A stretch of 64,000 nucleotides of DNA from NCBI GenBank assembly GCA_028023455.1, contig JAQFVV010000022.1, forward strand, positions 10,311,100 through 10,375,099, in the 5' to 3' direction. The position numbers and the translations under genes were made by a program. Positions 1 through 11,892 of the stretch are shown one piece after another (the first letter of the stretch is position 1; each line of letters opens with the position of its first letter). Source of the stretch: Epiperipatus broadwayi (Eukaryota; Onychophora; Udeonychophora; Euonychophora; Peripatidae). Under the pieces are notes generated by a model. The model worked only from the letters and a program-made list of their open reading frames with translations. It was not told the DNA's origin and did no database searches.

Positions 1-454
1 AAATCAAAGGAAGTCATGCAAAGCAGAATAATTAAATTTTTAAAAAAAGTTTTAAAATGAAATATATATATATTTTATTCTGTGATATAACAAAAAAAAG
101 GACGGATTTAATTTCCTTATTAGTGTCTTTTTGAAGATAAGCTTAAACATAATTCTGTATGTGTTATGCCTCATTTAAACTGAGAAATGATAATGTAAAT
201 AGGATTGAATGATTACGAACAAAATCGTTATTATTATTAATTAAAATGTAAAAAATAAATATATGTTAGCAAAAAAACAGTTGGTATAATTCATGGATGC
301 ACATACTTGTTAAGACCAATGGCTACATAGATTCCTGTGACTTACGGGAGGGCCTAAAAAAAAAAAAAAAAACCCAAAAAATTATCTATCATATATTATT
401 TATTTTATTTATTATATATTGTTACAAAGAAAGTTAAAAGGGTAAATAAAGAAT
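1..454. other. AT-rich intergenic DNA, no gene seen
   Basis: No coding sequence is recognisable. An A-run of about 17 at 357-373 follows a more GC-balanced stretch at about 290-356 (it includes ggagggcct), which may be the tail of an unidentified retroposon. This lies just beyond the C-terminal end of the hAT relic. Confidence 0.4.
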
Positions 455-2140
455 TTAATTTAATGCACGACAGTGCATTGATTTAATAATTGTCTTAATA
501 GTTAGTTCAGTTTTTGTGATAAACAAGCACATAATTATTTTTAAATTTTCATTAGTCAGGCAGTTTCTATTTTTTGATTTTTTAATATTCATGACTGAAA
601 AAATTTGTTCACATATATTGACCCAAAGAGGCTTGTGCATTTTAATGCATTATCTACAAAGATTTATAATTGTCTTTATTGGTATACAATAATATAAGTT
701 TAATAAATGTCTTCATCAAAGTTTCACACGTTATTATTTTGCAAATTGATGAATTCAAGCTACATTTTTGGGCAAACTGGCAAAAATATTGTTAAATAAA
801 TTTAGCAATAGTTTTACTTTTTAAAAACTAGAAAAACTATCTTTGAAGGCTGATATCAAATTATCAATATTTTTAATACATATGTAATTAGGAAAATGGA
901 CCAAATTTTCTTATTTTAATTGGGTTTGAAATAGATTTAACTTACATTGAAAAGATAATGTGACCATAAAGTTGAATAATCAATTGATCTTGGCCTTGAA
1001 GTTGTGTATTTGTACTTAAATGATTGACAATGTTAACTGGAAAAACTAAATCACCTTTAGGTTACAATACTGACTTTTCATATCAGAGATATTTCTGTTT
1101 TGTTTTTTTTCACTCATGAAAATTTCAATTTCATCAATTAAATTTAAAAATTGCTCCACTTTTTAATTGCATGTTAGTCATCTCACTTCTGTATAAAAAA
1201 TCAAGTTACCATATTTGCTTTTTGTGTCTTTAAGAAACTTTTTGAACTGTCAGTGATTAATTATTAAAACCACAACTTAATAATTTGTTCAAACCTAGTT
1301 TCATAGGGCTCTCCTTATGGATTATACAAGGAAATTACATCAACTCATCACCATGCTTTCCCAGATGCTGTTTCAATAATATTACCAATCCAGAAATAGT
1401 TTTTAATCATGGAAGGAGTTCTGTAAGTTATAATATCTGATAATTTTGTCAGATATAAGTCAATTTTGGATCACTATTCCAAAAGTCCAGTGAACATGTC
1501 ACTATCTTTTATTTGTTCTGACAATGAATTTATTCTAATCAACTCCTCTCTCACTTCAAACCTGAACATTATTCCACATGCAAATGTTAATAATTGGGCT
1601 GTGGAAATGATGGCAATTGATTTATCAATAGCCAGTGTTAGGTAAGCAAATTTCTTTGAATAAATTTTTAATTGGTCCTTTATATTTGCCAGTATTGCAG
1701 TAATTTTGATTTGTATAGTCATGCGATTTAACTGAATTTTTGTCATAACTTTTGGATGATTCCAGATAGATCTTTTTAGCAGCTATCTCAAAACAATCTT
1801 TAACAAAATCTTCATCTGTAAATAGATGACCTTTTTGCTACAAGGCAAGATATTTCAAAACTTATTTCAATTGCAATTTCTGAATCTGGATCAGCTTTTA
1901 TAAACATCGCTTGTTGACCTACCAATTTTCATTTTAAAAATGGAATTTTTTGTTCACATAGTTCTTCGGTTAGTTTTGAAAATGTAGAATACAGACTTTC
2001 ATAGTGTTTTCTTGTGTTGGAACAGCAATATCATAAAAAAAATTTTCAATCCAGTTATCCCCAAACTTCTACTTTTTATCCTGTTCTTTGCATTTCCTAT
2101 TTTATCTTGCTTTGTCCATTGTAGAATTTATTTTGTATCT
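455..2140 (-). pseudogene. Decayed hAT-superfamily transposase (ZBED5/GTF2IRD2-like type)
   Basis: This is a relic of a hAT DNA-transposon transposase, a nuclear cut-and-paste enzyme. The C-terminal dimerisation end is at 640-455: the peptide CEQIFSVMNIKKSKNRNCLT resembles the conserved 'CEQ.FS.M...KSK.R..LT' block near the hAT C terminus, and the frame stops at 455 where the family usually ends. A second open block at 1746-1474 contains LAIDKSIAIISTAQLL, which matches the family's 'LALDESTD..DTAQL' catalytic-core segment; the expected D-E-S-T-D is now D-K-S-I-A, so catalytic acids look lost. Around 1300-1360 a 'CIIHKES' string resembles the 'CIIHQE' motif. Upstream, out of frame at about 1950-2017, HYESLYSTFSKLTEELCEQK resembles the region after a BED-type zinc finger. 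Several stops and frameshifts separate the blocks, so it is inactive. I did not find terminal inverted repeats. Confidence 0.72.
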
Positions 2141-4160
2141 TTTCCACAGGGCAGTAAATTAATCATAGAAACTACACCTGCCAAAACAAAACACTCAAAT
2201 GATAAACAAATTATAAATTTTTTTAACATTATTATTAACTGATCTTCATAATTAAATAAGCAGTAGACACTTATATCATTGTCTGAAATTTGTTAAGTAA
2301 CAATTATTTATCTTTATCGCCAATAATTCTAACATACCAACAAATAAGATGCAATTTAAAACCAGGTGAATGGTGCATGAATTGATGATTGAATGATGAT
2401 GGTGATTTATGGCCACACTGAATGCCATGCCTAGTGCAACAACTATTTTGTTGTGCATATATGCGATTTTTAAAAATTACCTATCGTGATTTGTTAAAGC
2501 TAAAATAACACATGGTGAGATTGCCATGAGAAAATCAACAGAGGGCCACATAAAGCTCATGGACCATGGTCTGTGTGTCATGGTGTAGCAATATGGGCAC
2601 ATTTCTGGTAAATAAATTTCTTGTTTCAATTTTTGACTAAAGAAAATTGAAAAAAAGGACTAAAAAAATCAGTTTGTCTATCTGATATCCTTGCTTTTAT
2701 TACTTAAAACATTGCAATAAATTGTTATTTTTATTTTAATTATTTTGCAACAACCAAACAATGAGTTAGTCTCATAGATTAGTAGTTTGTGAATTCCCAT
2801 ATTATATCCAAGATTTGGTAACCAACTCTGTTCTGGTGAATATTGTAATTTTTTTCACTTCATAAGCAGTGTTGCCTTAAATCATCTAACTTGTCATTCA
2901 GTATTACATATTAAATCAGTATCGAATTATTATTAGCTTGAAAATGAAGTTTGTAGGTTAACTAATTAGCCAGAAAAGTACTGATGTATTGATTGTTTAA
3001 AAAAAACTACAGTTACCATATGATGCTTCTATTTTTTGCTGGTGAATAATTATCGTGCTCTTAGGGATCTACATTCATAATGTATTATCTTGAAACAAAA
3101 ATGACCTCTAAGTTTAGATTATTTGTAAAAAGTAATTTTAATATTTAAAAAAAGAAAACTTAATATGTATTTTATCTAATTGTTGCTATAATCTCTCAAA
3201 CTTAACAAAGTTAAGCCTTTTAGCCATTAAAATGAAATAAAAACATTTGAAGTCAATATAATACTTTTATTAACAAGTCTAATAATGAATGATATTGGTG
3301 ATGTTGAATATAATAAAAAGTGGTAAGGATAAGCATTCTTCTAGGGAAATCATCATAGTTGAGAAGTAAATATGATCTAATAATTAGTTACTATTAACTT
3401 AAAATGTACAATTCTCTTTTCATAATCATACTATAAAAAACTCATGACATTATCCGAAACAAATTAAGAAATTATTGAGTTAAATTTGAGCAAATAAATG
3501 ATATTTTAGACTCATGATTAGTGAACTTTGATTATAAATTAGATTACTAACTGCATAATGCATACAATCATTTTTCCCCATTAAAATAATTTACAATTAA
3601 GATTCATAATATTTTACAATTATGATTAATGTATGTGTTTGTGCTGCAAGCAAAATAATGTTAATGAGAACTTTAATCCATAATATTGATTAAGTGAATA
3701 TCTTTTATCTAAAGTATACACTTTAAAGTTTAATGTTAATACACTTTGTTATTATACATGACCAAAGTATTATTTTGATTACTTACTATACTGAATGAGA
3801 TCAGGAATTTTTCCTTTAATAATCTTTAATGATGAAATCTTCTTTTCTTCACATATATCATACATAAAATTATTGTCACTTATCTTATCAAAAATGCTAA
3901 ATGAAAATCAGATAAAAATACATTAATCCAGATTTTAATTACATAATCAAACAATATTTTATACTGTGTAATAAGTAAACTCTGTATTATATTGTACATT
4001 TTTAATATCATTTATGGCCACTTGATTATTGGATAATATGGCTTTAGTGAAGTCATATTCTCTGATGCATAATCATGAATAATCAATTGTAAATCAAAAT
4101 AATGGATACAATTTGATGATTATTGTTATGACAATTTCTCATATAAAAATTTATCATTAA
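2141..4160. other. AT-rich intergenic DNA without recognised features
   Basis: No reading frame with family resemblance was seen. Short ORFs at 2012-2242 (+) and 2276-2458 (-) have the low-complexity composition expected by chance in AT-rich DNA; the first largely overlaps the N-terminal end of the hAT relic in antisense. Confidence 0.4.
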
Positions 4161-4182
4161 CTGGAATATATATATATTCCAG
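4161..4182. repeat. 22 bp perfect palindrome
   Basis: The stretch begins ctggaata and ends tattccag, and is its own reverse complement around a TA-dinucleotide core. It lies just left of the RTE fragment. It is probably a microsatellite-derived hairpin. Confidence 0.7.
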
Positions 4183-4185
4183 TAG

Positions 4186-5165
4186 TAGTACATTTTCATT
4201 TGGATATTTCATGTCCACATTCATTTATCAGCAAATTTCATAAGCCTATGTCTTCTTATTTCTTTCACAATAGCAAAATTTACCCACAATGTTTTCAATC
4301 ATTTTCTAGTTCTAGCATAAAGCCTTCCATAACAATATTAAAGTATTGTTTTTTGAGATTAAAAGCAAACTTCATCATGATGAAAAACTTTGTTGGGACA
4401 TAAACCTGAATTAACAATATTTGATATTTTCCATCAAGTTGGTAATTTGTATCTAATATAGCATGAATATTTACAATGTTGTTGTTCTACTTTTTATTTA
4501 CAATGAATCTCACACCACTTGTTCTTCCAATATTTGTGCTTCTATAGTAAGGTATGTTGTCATTTTCTCCCATCAGCTGTCTTTTCATCTTTTTTTCTAA
4601 TTTTACAAAGTCCAACAACATCCCATTAAATATTAAACAGTTCTTCCAATTTATATAATCTTTTTTATTGGAAAGTTATTAGTTGTAAATAGCTAAATAA
4701 AAGGCCTCATTGAATGGGAGTCTGGGCTTGCAATTAGGATTTTTTGCATTCTTCTTCTTAGCTGCTAACCACTACCTTGCTTTACAGCTTCTTGGGCATG
4801 AGACCTCATTTCACTTTGTCTGTCATTAGTAAATATTTGGTTGTTGCTTTTTAATATAAAAAATAATTCATACACTCACACAAATACTAATCCTATTGTC
4901 AAGAAAATTTAATATTTCAATTAAGGACTACCACATAACTGAAAAGAAAGTCTGTGTTGTTTCTTAATCTTAAGAGATAAAAGAAAAAAGCTAATAAATT
5001 CACTATGAAAATGATGGATGTCAGTGAGCAGTCCATTCATATTTGTGCATCACATGACTAATCAACTGCATTTGCAAAATAATATGTTATGAACATTAGG
5101 AGTTTGCCTAGTCCTTCAAGTCATCAAAGAGGAATCACAGCATCTTCTTTGTGTTATCAACAAAC
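4186..5165 (-). mobile_element. Old 5' fragment of RTE-clade LINE (same family as the 28.7-32.0 kb copy)
   Basis: This stretch aligns by eye, with many substitutions and indels, to about 30970-32040 of the intact RTE. Shared landmarks on the plus strand include gacataaacctgaatta, ctactttttatttacaatgaa, ccaatatttgtgc, gtcattagtaaat/gtctgtcat, aggaatcacag/aggaatcaaag and ctcctttct/cttctttct. It covers the 5' UTR and the first part of the endonuclease domain; about 55 bp near its left end is missing relative to the intact copy. Homology stops at about 5162, the same place as the 5' end of the intact copy at 32040, which independently supports that position as the true 5' terminus. The reading frame is broken. 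Identity looks near 65-70% (estimate), so this is an ancient insertion. Confidence 0.85.
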
Positions 5166-5734
5166 TTCTTTCTTCAATCCTAGATAGATATAATTCATAA
5201 TATATCTATATTTATAGCATAAACTTTTTCTTATTGCTATAGTGTCTATGCACACATAATAGTATTAAGCATTGTATGAATTTCACAACTTACATATAAA
5301 AAACAATTTATCACCACTATTTAATAATTTTTATTGACACTTAGTCACTATTGTGACAATACTTCAGCCTTTAATATGATATATTACTCCATGTGGATTT
5401 AACAAAGAACAGCATTGTAATAGAATTCATTTTCATGATCATTTAAACAGCATTTCTGATTGGCTTGATTCGATGTAAATATATAGATTTTGCAAGTCAC
5501 ATGTAAAAACTATTGTCTTTCAATTAATCTTTTTCATTGTCATGATTGCTGTCTAAATAATGCTTAACTCATTTATGTGTGGACAAATCAACAATGTAAA
5601 TGCATAGTGATGATGATGTAATAATATTATATATATAATACAATGGTCATTTTATCCTAAACTTTTAATGATGCCTGCAATTAGCTTATAATAATATGAC
5701 CAAGACATGTAGTTGCTGATTTTATGTACATTGA

Positions 5735-5837
5735 AACCCTTATAAAATATTGGATAACACATTTGCCTGTCATGCCCATGATTTGAAGTTTGAGTTTAAT
5801 TGAATTATCCTTGGGATTTTTTTTTTTTGGGGGGGGG
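5735..5837 (+). repeat. Possible tRNA-like SINE scrap with T12G9 homopolymer end
   Basis: The segment ggataacacatttgcctg followed by tgaagtttgagttta resembles spaced A-box and B-box Pol III elements of tRNA-derived SINEs, but both boxes are degenerate. It ends in a run of 12 T (5817-5828) and 9 G (5829-5837). No second copy was found in the window, so this rests on box resemblance only. Confidence 0.25.
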
Positions 5838-8630
5838 TGCAAAAAGCTTAAGCTTCTTCTTTAAGGATGATCCATAGCAATTCAGCAAGTTACCCATTAC
5901 TGATTAGTAAATAGTTAGCTATTTTTATATAGAAGATAGTGATGGTAGATTAAGCTGGATTGATCAGATGAATTATCAATACAGTGATATTAAAAATAAA
6001 AAAATTAATGTAATATGATGCAGTCTTCACTAGTATTGGGATGAAGTAACCTAATTTTCTACTTGATCTAATTTTCGACTATATAACTAAATATCAGGTT
6101 TGATTCAGGCTCACAACAAGCATTGCTTGAAATTATAAGCCATTAATTTGAATAGCATGATTAAACAGACAAACCGTGCTTTTCAAAATGTAAATTCAAC
6201 TGTCAATAAAATTCACAGGCTATAGATGCATTTTAAGTCTTTAGAATAGCGAAAAAAAATATTACATTCGCCTAAGATATATGAACATCAAACTAAACTA
6301 ATTTGTGTGGGAAAAAATAGTAAATTTCGAAATGTAATGGTGTTTTAAAAGCCAATTGCCTGAATTATAATTATTTACACTAACCATATTATTCGATTAA
6401 CTCTATTAATACATTTTAAGCTTGGCTCATTTTTTACTGGGATAGATACACGAGAACTAATCAGGGTATCGTGGGTAAAATGATTTTATTTATATACTTT
6501 TATTTCAAAGAGGTATTAAATATGATCTGGACTAATATATTTATTTGCTTATTATATGTATATTCGCACATTTCCTCATTGCAATTAAAAATCCAAATCA
6601 TATTTACCATTTTTTTTCATCACATAATAATAATTCTTCATATTATTATAACTATCAAAATTAATTAAAATAAGTTTTTGAAAATAAAAACTGACTCCGA
6701 AAGCCTTCTACCCACAGGGGTATTTTCTTTTAAATATCTCAGTGACAAATGACTCAAAGAGTTTGAAAAAATCCTTTATGAGAACTAAAATGATTAAAAC
6801 AGAAGTATAGACAGATTATTTAAACAAAAAACATATGGACAATTGAATTAAGTAAGTGTCCTTCTACAAGGGATAAGATAAAGCCACTAGGAACGAACTA
6901 ATAGATGACAAATGCTTTAACTATGGGCTGGAGAAGATTTAGTTGGCTGTTAAATCCATTCTGAAACTTAAATCCTCCAGCTAGGATAATTGGAAGTTAA
7001 GAAAGAGCAATTGTTTTCTTTTTTTTCTTTTAAAGATTGAAGATATATATTTTAACTTATCAACATATTAAATATATATACAATTAAGACATACATATAT
7101 AAATATGTCTAGGATGTAGTAATGAAGGAAAAGAAAAAAAAACCATAAGTATTAAGATTTGCATTATAATTTATTAATTATATCCGCAGTCTCTTTTTAA
7201 AGAATGCGATTATCTTTTTACGACAGGACCATAATTGACATTGGGGGGGGGGGGTGTATTGATTATATAAACCATTTCGCAAGTCAATAACATGTCTAGA
7301 TATATCACATAACTGGAATTTTAATCCATTTATTTGACACCTGCCACGCTATCTCTTAACTTCTGCAACAAACTTTTTTCCTAAAAGATTTCATTTATTC
7401 TCAATTATGTATTCCCATTAAAGTGTCTCAAAAATAATTCTTATAATATATAAATTATTTGTTATAATTTGGATAATATAAATTATAACATAAGCTTTAT
7501 ATTAGATATATTTTCTCTTTTTATACACATTCTAGACATATTAATAAAGATATCTGGGGAGGGGGGGCAGCTGACACAAAGTGCTGGATGAACCAGTATG
7601 TTTTAAGTCACAATGCTTAACATATCTTCACCATCTTCATTCAGTAATTAACATAGTAAATTACTACAACTCAGTTTAGAAGTGCCAGAATTCTTGGATC
7701 GCTAATTTTGACATCATCATTCTTAGATATAATACGTTCATGATTATTACAAATAATATGCTATAAATTGTTATATCACTTTTAGCTCAGATGGAAATGC
7801 ATCTTGGAAATCATTTGCCATTTTTCAGATGTTTTTGTTTATATATTTGAAATGCATGTAAGAAGGTGGATATTTAAAGTATATCTAAGATATTATACAT
7901 GAACAAAAAAGAGGAATTCATTAATAATATTATGTGGTTATTTTAGTAAGAATAAATAATTTAATATTTAATTAAGTCTATTCTGGGTTCTTTAGCCTAA
8001 TAAATGATTTATGATAAATATTAATGTATTTATCTAAAGGTAATGTTGTCAAATGAATTGTAAAGTGAATTTATCTCTCATGAAAAGAAATCTCAAGTTC
8101 TGACTCTAATACATTTTTAGAATGTTTATTAACCTCCATCTATTTCATTTGCACAGTTGAATGGCATTGTGTTCTTGAAATATACAATCACTTCAAGAAA
8201 GATCAAGGATATACCAATTTGTCATATGATATATTTTCAAAATATTATAAAACATCCTTAATGAAAATTTTTATTGCCTTTAAGACACATGTTTTATTTA
8301 ATCATTTCCTGGGACTTTTTTTATAGATTTAATTGTATGTTTCTTCTGTTAAAATGCTTGGCAATTTAGAAAATGTAATAACTGTAGCATGTATTTATTT
8401 TTGTTTATTATTATATCTTTGTAAAACTCTTCCACATATTTCATGATAATGTTTCTCCTTTTAGTAATTCTTCCATTTTTTTGTTGACACAACTTTCCTT
8501 CAAATACTATCACATTGTTTTAAACTTTTAAGACATTTTCTTTTATAGTTTTCTTTGCCTATTCATAATTATATTTTTTATGTCATTATTAATTCTTTTT
8601 ATATCATTTTACAGAATACCAGATATTTAA
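5838..8630. other. AT-rich intergenic DNA with G-tracts
   Basis: No gene recognised. A 12-G tract lies at 7243-7254 and a short G-rich run at about 7557-7568. Around 5900-5990 the text is similar in style to a diverged repeat also seen near 13540, 40490, 53320 and 62380 (taaatagttagctattt and related). The 65-codon ORF at 6471-6668 is AT-driven and not convincing. Confidence 0.4.
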
Positions 8631-8632
8631 TT

Positions 8633-8896
8633 CTTATATAAATTCAATTTATCCAAATCATTTCAAACACTTTTTAGAAAAACCTTTTATTGTACACATA
8701 TATACATATACCTACATTTCGACTGTTTTTGTACATATATATACATACATCTACATTTCGACTGTCTTGCAGTCTTAACTGACTCGGAAGAACACTGAAG
8801 GGCAATTGAAACATAGATGTATGTGTATTTATGTACAATAAAAAGTTTTTGCTAAAAAGTGTTTGAAGTGATTTGGATAAATTGGATATATATAAG
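8633..8896. repeat. PLE-like terminal hairpin (pseudo-LTR) with hammerhead-like core
   Basis: Two arms, 8633-8703 and 8821-8896, are inverted copies of each other: cttatataaattcaattt pairs with the reverse complement near 8880-8896, and atttcaaacactttttag pairs near 8850. Between them, acatacatcta (8743-8753) pairs with tagatgtatgt (8814-8824). On the minus strand a 5 bp stem with 5 nt loop (8760-8774) is followed directly by GAAA (complement of 8756-8759), the layout of hammerhead stem II plus core; the CUGANGA core next to it (8775-8781) is mutated at three positions. Penelope-like elements are known to carry hammerhead ribozymes in their terminal repeats. The element assignment is inference. 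Confidence 0.5.
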
Positions 8897-8914
8897 ATAT
8901 TACAAATATAGGGG

Positions 8915-9240
8915 ATTTGAAGTCAGACTTTCAAGCATCTTTCAACTATCCACACTATCTCATATCACTGATACACATGATCACACACATGTAGAAAAGA
9001 TCAATAATCACCAAAATACATATTTCATGCTGAACCAACACTCATCAATTGGTTTAGATTATCATCTTTCACACACATATATAATCATTACCCAGTTTAT
9101 ATTAAGATAGCAAATCTTCATATTTTAATGGACAGGCTTCAATCTATGCCAATACTGTTGTCATGCCCATATTGATCTCAAGTCACTCTGACCCCTCGTA
9201 TACAAGGCCACATATATCCATTTAAATACATAGAAGAGGG
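8915..9240 (+). repeat. Dispersed ~330 bp repeat, copy 1
   Basis: Related in sequence to 52455-52840 (opposite strand) and 62865-63245 (same strand). Shared blocks include ctatccac/ctctccac, aatcaccaaaatac, catgctgaaccaaca, ttaagatagc and taatggacaggcttcaatc. It directly abuts the PLE-like hairpin on its left. An open frame runs through it (8859-9110) whose peptide is similar to the frame in copy 2. The element class is unknown. Confidence 0.7.
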
Positions 9241-9289
9241 ATGAACAGGATAAAAGAAAAGGTGATTTTGATAATATTTCTGATGATAT

Positions 9290-9560
9290 TTAATTCTTCT
9301 TAAAGAGTCATTTTAAAATATTTTTGTATTCATTATTTTTTTCATATACTCTCTTGTATGTATCATTTGAAAATTTAGTGATTTTTTAAATATTCTAATT
9401 GTCTTTGCTACAGTTCTTAATAGAGTGTTAATTATCTTTTTATTAATAGCAATCAAATTTGAATTATTTTCAAGGTCATTCATTACTTTAAAACAATGAA
9501 CATATTCTAATTTAAATTTTATCAAAATGTTACTGACAATTAGAGATATCATCTGAAATT
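9290..9560 (-). mobile_element. Small fragment of the RTE LINE (linker between endonuclease and RT)
   Basis: The peptide of the minus-strand frame at 9552-9313 lines up with residues about 325-395 of the intact RTE protein: FKLE, then a spaced NKKIINTLLRTVAKT corresponding to [15 protein letters not shown], then ending KKIMNTKI versus KKRRNMKI. It is a different insertion from the 4.2-5.2 kb fragment, because in a single minus-strand element this more 3' segment would lie at lower, not higher, coordinates. Confidence 0.7.
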
Positions 9561-9599
9561 ATGCTGGTAAAATGGAAAATGTTTTAAAATGAACATAAT

Positions 9600-10560
9600 G
9601 TAGCAAGGTGGTAGCCATCAGTATTGCTAAAATTCAAATGCCAAAGCTTTTAAATCGTCTAGGTTTGCACTCGGTCTCAACTCTATATCTCCTGAGATTT
9701 ATATCTTTTCTTTGTGTAACTTGTCAAAAACTTGCTCAGTTATGTCTTCATTCAGTTATTGATCCTACAGACATGCCACCTCCATTTTCAAATTATTAGA
9801 TTGCTGATTTATGGAAGTCGATACCCTCGGTTCAAGTTGTGCTTGATGGGAAATTGATATTCTGGGATGTTTATAAATTAAAATTTCCACATTATACTCC
9901 TCTTTTGACTTCATTAGGTGTTTCAAGTAAAGCTCTCTTGGGTAAAATGAAACTTCTTTTCAATGAAGCAAGACATGTTGATTTTGTACTTAAACTGAAT
10001 TTAAATGCTCTCCCAACAAGTTATTTTTTAGTGACCAGCAGAGGCTTTGTTAGTATTTTGTCTCACTGTCAGTTGTGTAGATTGTATGATGAGACAATAC
10101 ACCATATTTTCTATATTTGTCCTGCTCTTAAGTTGATTAGAACCCTTATTGTTGCTAATGTCTCTCTGGATCTTAGGGTTGCTCTTTCTGTTTGTAATAC
10201 TCTCAAGAAGGGATCTTTTGTGGTAATGAGATTATCCATCTTTCTTACATTTTCTTTATGGTTGATGCATTGCAGGCTCATCTTTGGTCATTCTCAGAAC
10301 TCGGCTTTAACTATCTTTATCAAGCTCCTTGACCAGGTCAAGCAGCGAAACTCTCTGCTTTCACCTGTGACTCTACATGATGATACTTGGGTGAAAGTTT
10401 TCTTTTCCTCTTAGTCTTATTAAGATATCTTTTTCTCTGCATTGATCTTTTTCAAATACCTTTTTTTTTTTTTTGCTATAACAAGTTTCATTCTGAATGC
10501 TATGTAATTTTTTATAAAGTTTAACTGTATATTACTATGTTACTATGTTTAATAATTTTA
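9600..10560 (+). pseudogene. LINE C-terminal fragment with zinc-knuckle (zf-RVT-like)
   Basis: An almost open frame runs from about 9608 to the stop at 10412-10414, interrupted by one stop at 9797-9799. The peptide includes LKLNLNALPTSYFLVTSRGF and then CQLCRLYDETIHHIFYICP, a C-x2-C-x8-H-x4-C arrangement typical of the zinc-binding motif at the C terminus of many LINE ORF2 proteins, downstream of the reverse transcriptase. No RT domain lies upstream, so it is 5' truncated. The 3' UTR holds a T-rich tract and ends near 10525-10550 in a short ttactatg doublet, possibly the 3' microsatellite tail. The clade could not be assigned. It differs from LINE family B and from the 43.5 kb LINE. Confidence 0.65.
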
Positions 10561-10786
10561 TTTTAAAACAAAACTTAAATGTAACTTAATGATGACTAGT
10601 TTTTAAAAAATAATTTAAAAAAAAGTAAAATAAATAATTTTGCATTTATTACTTATATTTGCATGATTATAAAGAAATTTTGCATCAGTAAGTAGTAGAA
10701 ATTCAAATAAAGTGCTGTAATAAAAGCACTATTTTCATATATCAAAAACGTGATGAAAAAAAAGTGCTTATAAATATAATTTACCC

Positions 10787-10975
10787 AATTTATATAACAT
10801 TATTATACTAACCCAAAAATAAAATTGTACTAAAATTCCTCCACAACCATGGTTTCATCTATTAATAAATAGACCTTTCCAAGTGAGAATTTTATTTTTG
10901 GGTTAGCGTAGTAATGTTATATGAATTTCTATTTTATGTATAATTACTAGTACAGCATTAGACAGTATTTAATTA
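10787..10975. repeat. PLE 3' tail in inverted arrangement
   Basis: Arms 10787-10826 and 10888-10927 are near-perfect inverted copies (aaaataaaatt...actaaccca against tgggttagcgtagtaatg). The sequence between them, read on the minus strand (aggtctatttattaatag, then gatgaaaccatggttgtgg), matches 52311-52350, which follows a PLE GIY-YIG domain. The right arm and its extension to 10975 match 52360-52440 on the plus strand. So this is the tail of one PLE family joined to an inverted partial copy of itself, an arrangement known for PLE insertions. Confidence 0.65.
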
Positions 10976-11890
10976 GTAAATATTTGTATTGATTAAAAAA
11001 ATAATTAAGCAAAAAAAAAAAAAACGCTTTGAAATCCATTAGCCACTTTTATTTGAAATTTTGCATTATCAAGTGATAAAAAAAATTATAGTAAAAATTT
11101 AACATAATTTATATGATTTTTTTGTTGAAAACTTGATGTGTCTTAAAAGTAATCATTTTCACACAAATTATTTTTCTGTTTACATTTTGAAGATAAATGT
11201 TTAGCTTAAAGTTTTGTATATTTTGATTTATATTTCATACAGATTTGAGAAAAAATTATAAATAAATGAACGTGACTTTTCAGGAGCTAACTTTTTTATA
11301 AAGAGGAATTGCATATTGAGAACCTATTTTTATATCAAATTATGTAATTTTGCAAAGAATGAAATACGTCAACTTTTAATATATAATTGCAAATGTTTTG
11401 ATTTCAGCTGTCAGAACTGCATATAAATACATATTTATAACTACTTATGGATAAATTAAAATTCATCCTAAAAAAATGTTAGATACTGTTGACTGCATTA
11501 CATTGCTTTTTGTGACTGATAATATTACACAGATATTAAAGCTGTTGAATACATTAATGTAGAAAATTTCCTTTTTTGATTTTAAAGATTACTATTAAGA
11601 TTTTTACAGAGTTTATTGGTAATTTTAATGTTTTTTTATAAAAATATGTTATGCATATTAATCTGATCATTTTAAAAAAAAAAAAATATTGGCTGTGGTA
11701 ATAATTTATTAATATGACATAAATAAGCTGACACTAAAAATTTCTCTATTTCATTTATTAATGAAAATGAACTTTTAATATAGAATCTTATCTTTTTTTT
11801 TGTTTTTGGAAAATGCTACTTAAGGGTAAATTTAGCTTTAAAAAAAAATGTTACAGATATTAAAATTTGAGCACAAAGTTGTTGTTTTTT
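10976..11890. other. AT-rich intergenic DNA without recognised features
   Basis: Only A/T homopolymers (for example 11011-11024, 11677-11688) and chance short ORFs were seen. Confidence 0.4.
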
Positions 11891-11892
11891 TT

